Assembly (NCBI GenBank): GCA_964400165.1
Contig: CAYNSX010000032.1
Span: 1-29,579, forward strand
Reading direction: 5' to 3'
DNA: 29,579 bases
From: CAYNSX01 sp964400165
GTDB taxonomy: Bacteria > Armatimonadota > Hebobacteria > CAYNSX01
Shown here: piece by piece, positions 28,956 through 29,579 of the stretch
How the letters are laid out: the number at the start of each line of letters is the position of its first letter
Position numbering within the stretch: position 1 is the stretch's first letter
The notes under the pieces: generated by a model
What the model saw: only the letters and a program-made list of their open reading frames with translations
What the model was told of the DNA's origin: nothing
Database searches by the model: none
Made by a program: the position numbers and the translations under genes

Positions 28956-29579
28956 CTACTCGGGGAGGGCGACGACGCGCGTCACCGGCGGATAGGTGTC
29001 GCGGGAGATGCGTTCCCGCTGCTCGCCGCCGCGCCCGGCGGTGATGCGCTCGACTTCGACGCGCAGGCCCGGCTGGCCGGGCACTTGCAGGTGCGGGCGC
29101 TTGTAGCCGGTGCGCACGACGCTGTCTTCGGGATCGACGGCGCGCACGATGGTGACAACTCGCGCCACCGGCACCCGCTCTGGCGCCAGGATGCGCACGC
29201 GCAGCGTGTCGGATGCGCCGTCGGCGCGCAGCGTGAGCGGGAAGGAGTAAGGATTGCGCAAGCGCAGGTCGATGTCGGGCTGGGCGACGGCGGCGTCGAG
29301 GCCGGGGGCGATGTATTTCGGACACCAGGCGTGGCGGTGGCGTTCGACGACGGTCAGGCCGGCGCGCAAGGCGGCGTTGTAGAGCGTCGTCGAAGTCTGA
29401 CAGACGCCGCCGCCGAAACTGGGCAGCAGGTGGCCGTCGTAACTGACGGGCGCCTTGCGAAAGCCGCGGTCGGCCGTCCAGGGGCCGACGGCGCGGTTGT
29501 AGGAGAACTCGGCGCCGGGCGGCAGGACGAGGCCGTCGAGCGCTTCGGCGGCGCGTTGCGCATTGGCGCGCTGCTCGGC
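28956..29579 (-). CDS. VanW-domain protein (5' end outside the window)
   Basis: The last 207 residues of a VanW-family protein are visible; the start lies beyond the right edge. Family motifs are L-P-P-G-A-E-F-S-Y-N near the visible start, G-G-G-V-C-Q-T-S-T-T-L-Y-N-A-A, H-R-H-A-W-C-P-K-Y-I-A-P-G-L-D-A-A-V, and L-R-N-P-Y-S-F-P-L-T-L. The end is a beta-rich segment resembling a G5-type extension. VanW proteins are exported or membrane-anchored and widespread in Terrabacteria. Their role is unclear, although the name comes from vancomycin-resistance clusters; no other resistance gene is near. Only the candidate RNA region and its terminator lie downstream. Confidence 0.9.
   Translation of the reverse strand, partial: AEQRANAQRAAEALDGLVLPPGAEFSYNRAVGPWTADRGFRKAPVSYDGHLLPSFGGGVCQTSTTLYNAALRAGLTVVERHRHAWCPKYIAPGLDAAVAQPDIDLRLRNPYSFPLTLRADGASDTLRVRILAPERVPVARVVTIVRAVDPEDSVVRTGYKRPHLQVPGQPGLRVEVERITAGRGGEQRERISRDTYPPVTRVVALPE

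Noticed and set aside
28956..29579. Vancomycin-resistance cluster
   Set aside because: Only the VanW domain is present. No vanA/B ligase, vanH, vanX or vanRS is seen, and VanW alone is common in bacteria without resistance clusters.

Overview
The window is GC-rich, gene-dense bacterial DNA carrying one 10-N scaffold gap (18875-18884), so it comes from a draft or metagenomic assembly. Pseudopilins of the H-X9-DG class, an actinobacterial-style SUF operon that uses SufU, a bacterial Thi4, and a VanW-like protein together fit Armatimonadota best. Planctomycetota-like or other terrabacterial lineages cannot be excluded from sequence alone.

Layout. (1) 30-2195 (+): two tandem type IV/II pseudopilins with H-X9-DG-type C-termini. 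(2) 2339-3212 (+): four very small single-span membrane proteins in tandem; three begin with the same M-K-[KR]-E-I-S-P-G motif, and I do not recognise the family. (3) 3437-6230 (+): Thi4-type thiazole synthase, a long isoaspartate-methyltransferase-like protein, and an uncharacterised protein with a C-terminal Cys/His motif. (4) 6289-15029 (+): a tightly coupled run of ECF sigma factor, zinc-finger anti-sigma factor, RseB-like exported protein with a Cys/His-rich tail, TolC-like outer-membrane protein, CusB-like adaptor with a heavy-metal-binding domain, CusA-like RND pump, and NlpC/P60 hydrolase. It reads as a self-regulated envelope copper/silver efflux operon. (5) 15036-18708 (-): an exported TPR protein with an internal HExxH peptidase, and a membrane-anchored beta-propeller-like protein. 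Inverted repeats lie between them. (6) 18863-21302 (+): an anchored protein interrupted by the assembly gap, then two related membrane proteins that look like a tandem duplication which also copied the last codons of the neighbouring merR. (7) 21299-21796 (-) and 21969-27930 (+): a Cys-rich MerR regulator divergent from sufB-sufD-Rieske-sufC-sufS-sufU-sufA, which ends in a strong intrinsic terminator. (8) 27931-28955: a gene-free kilobase holding that terminator, several repeat types and, on the minus strand, a roughly 390-nt region with many GNRA and UUCG hairpins ending in its own terminator, a candidate structured RNA. (9) 28956-29579 (-): the C-terminal part of a VanW-domain protein running off the window.

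The strongest leads are the sigma/anti-sigma/Cys-rich-sensor efflux operon, the MerR-SUF pairing, the minus-strand RNA candidate, the small MK[KR]EISPG protein family, and a bacterial Thi4 carrying cysteine at the position that donates sulfur in the suicidal eukaryotic enzymes. There is no CRISPR array, recognisable transposase, tRNA or rRNA.
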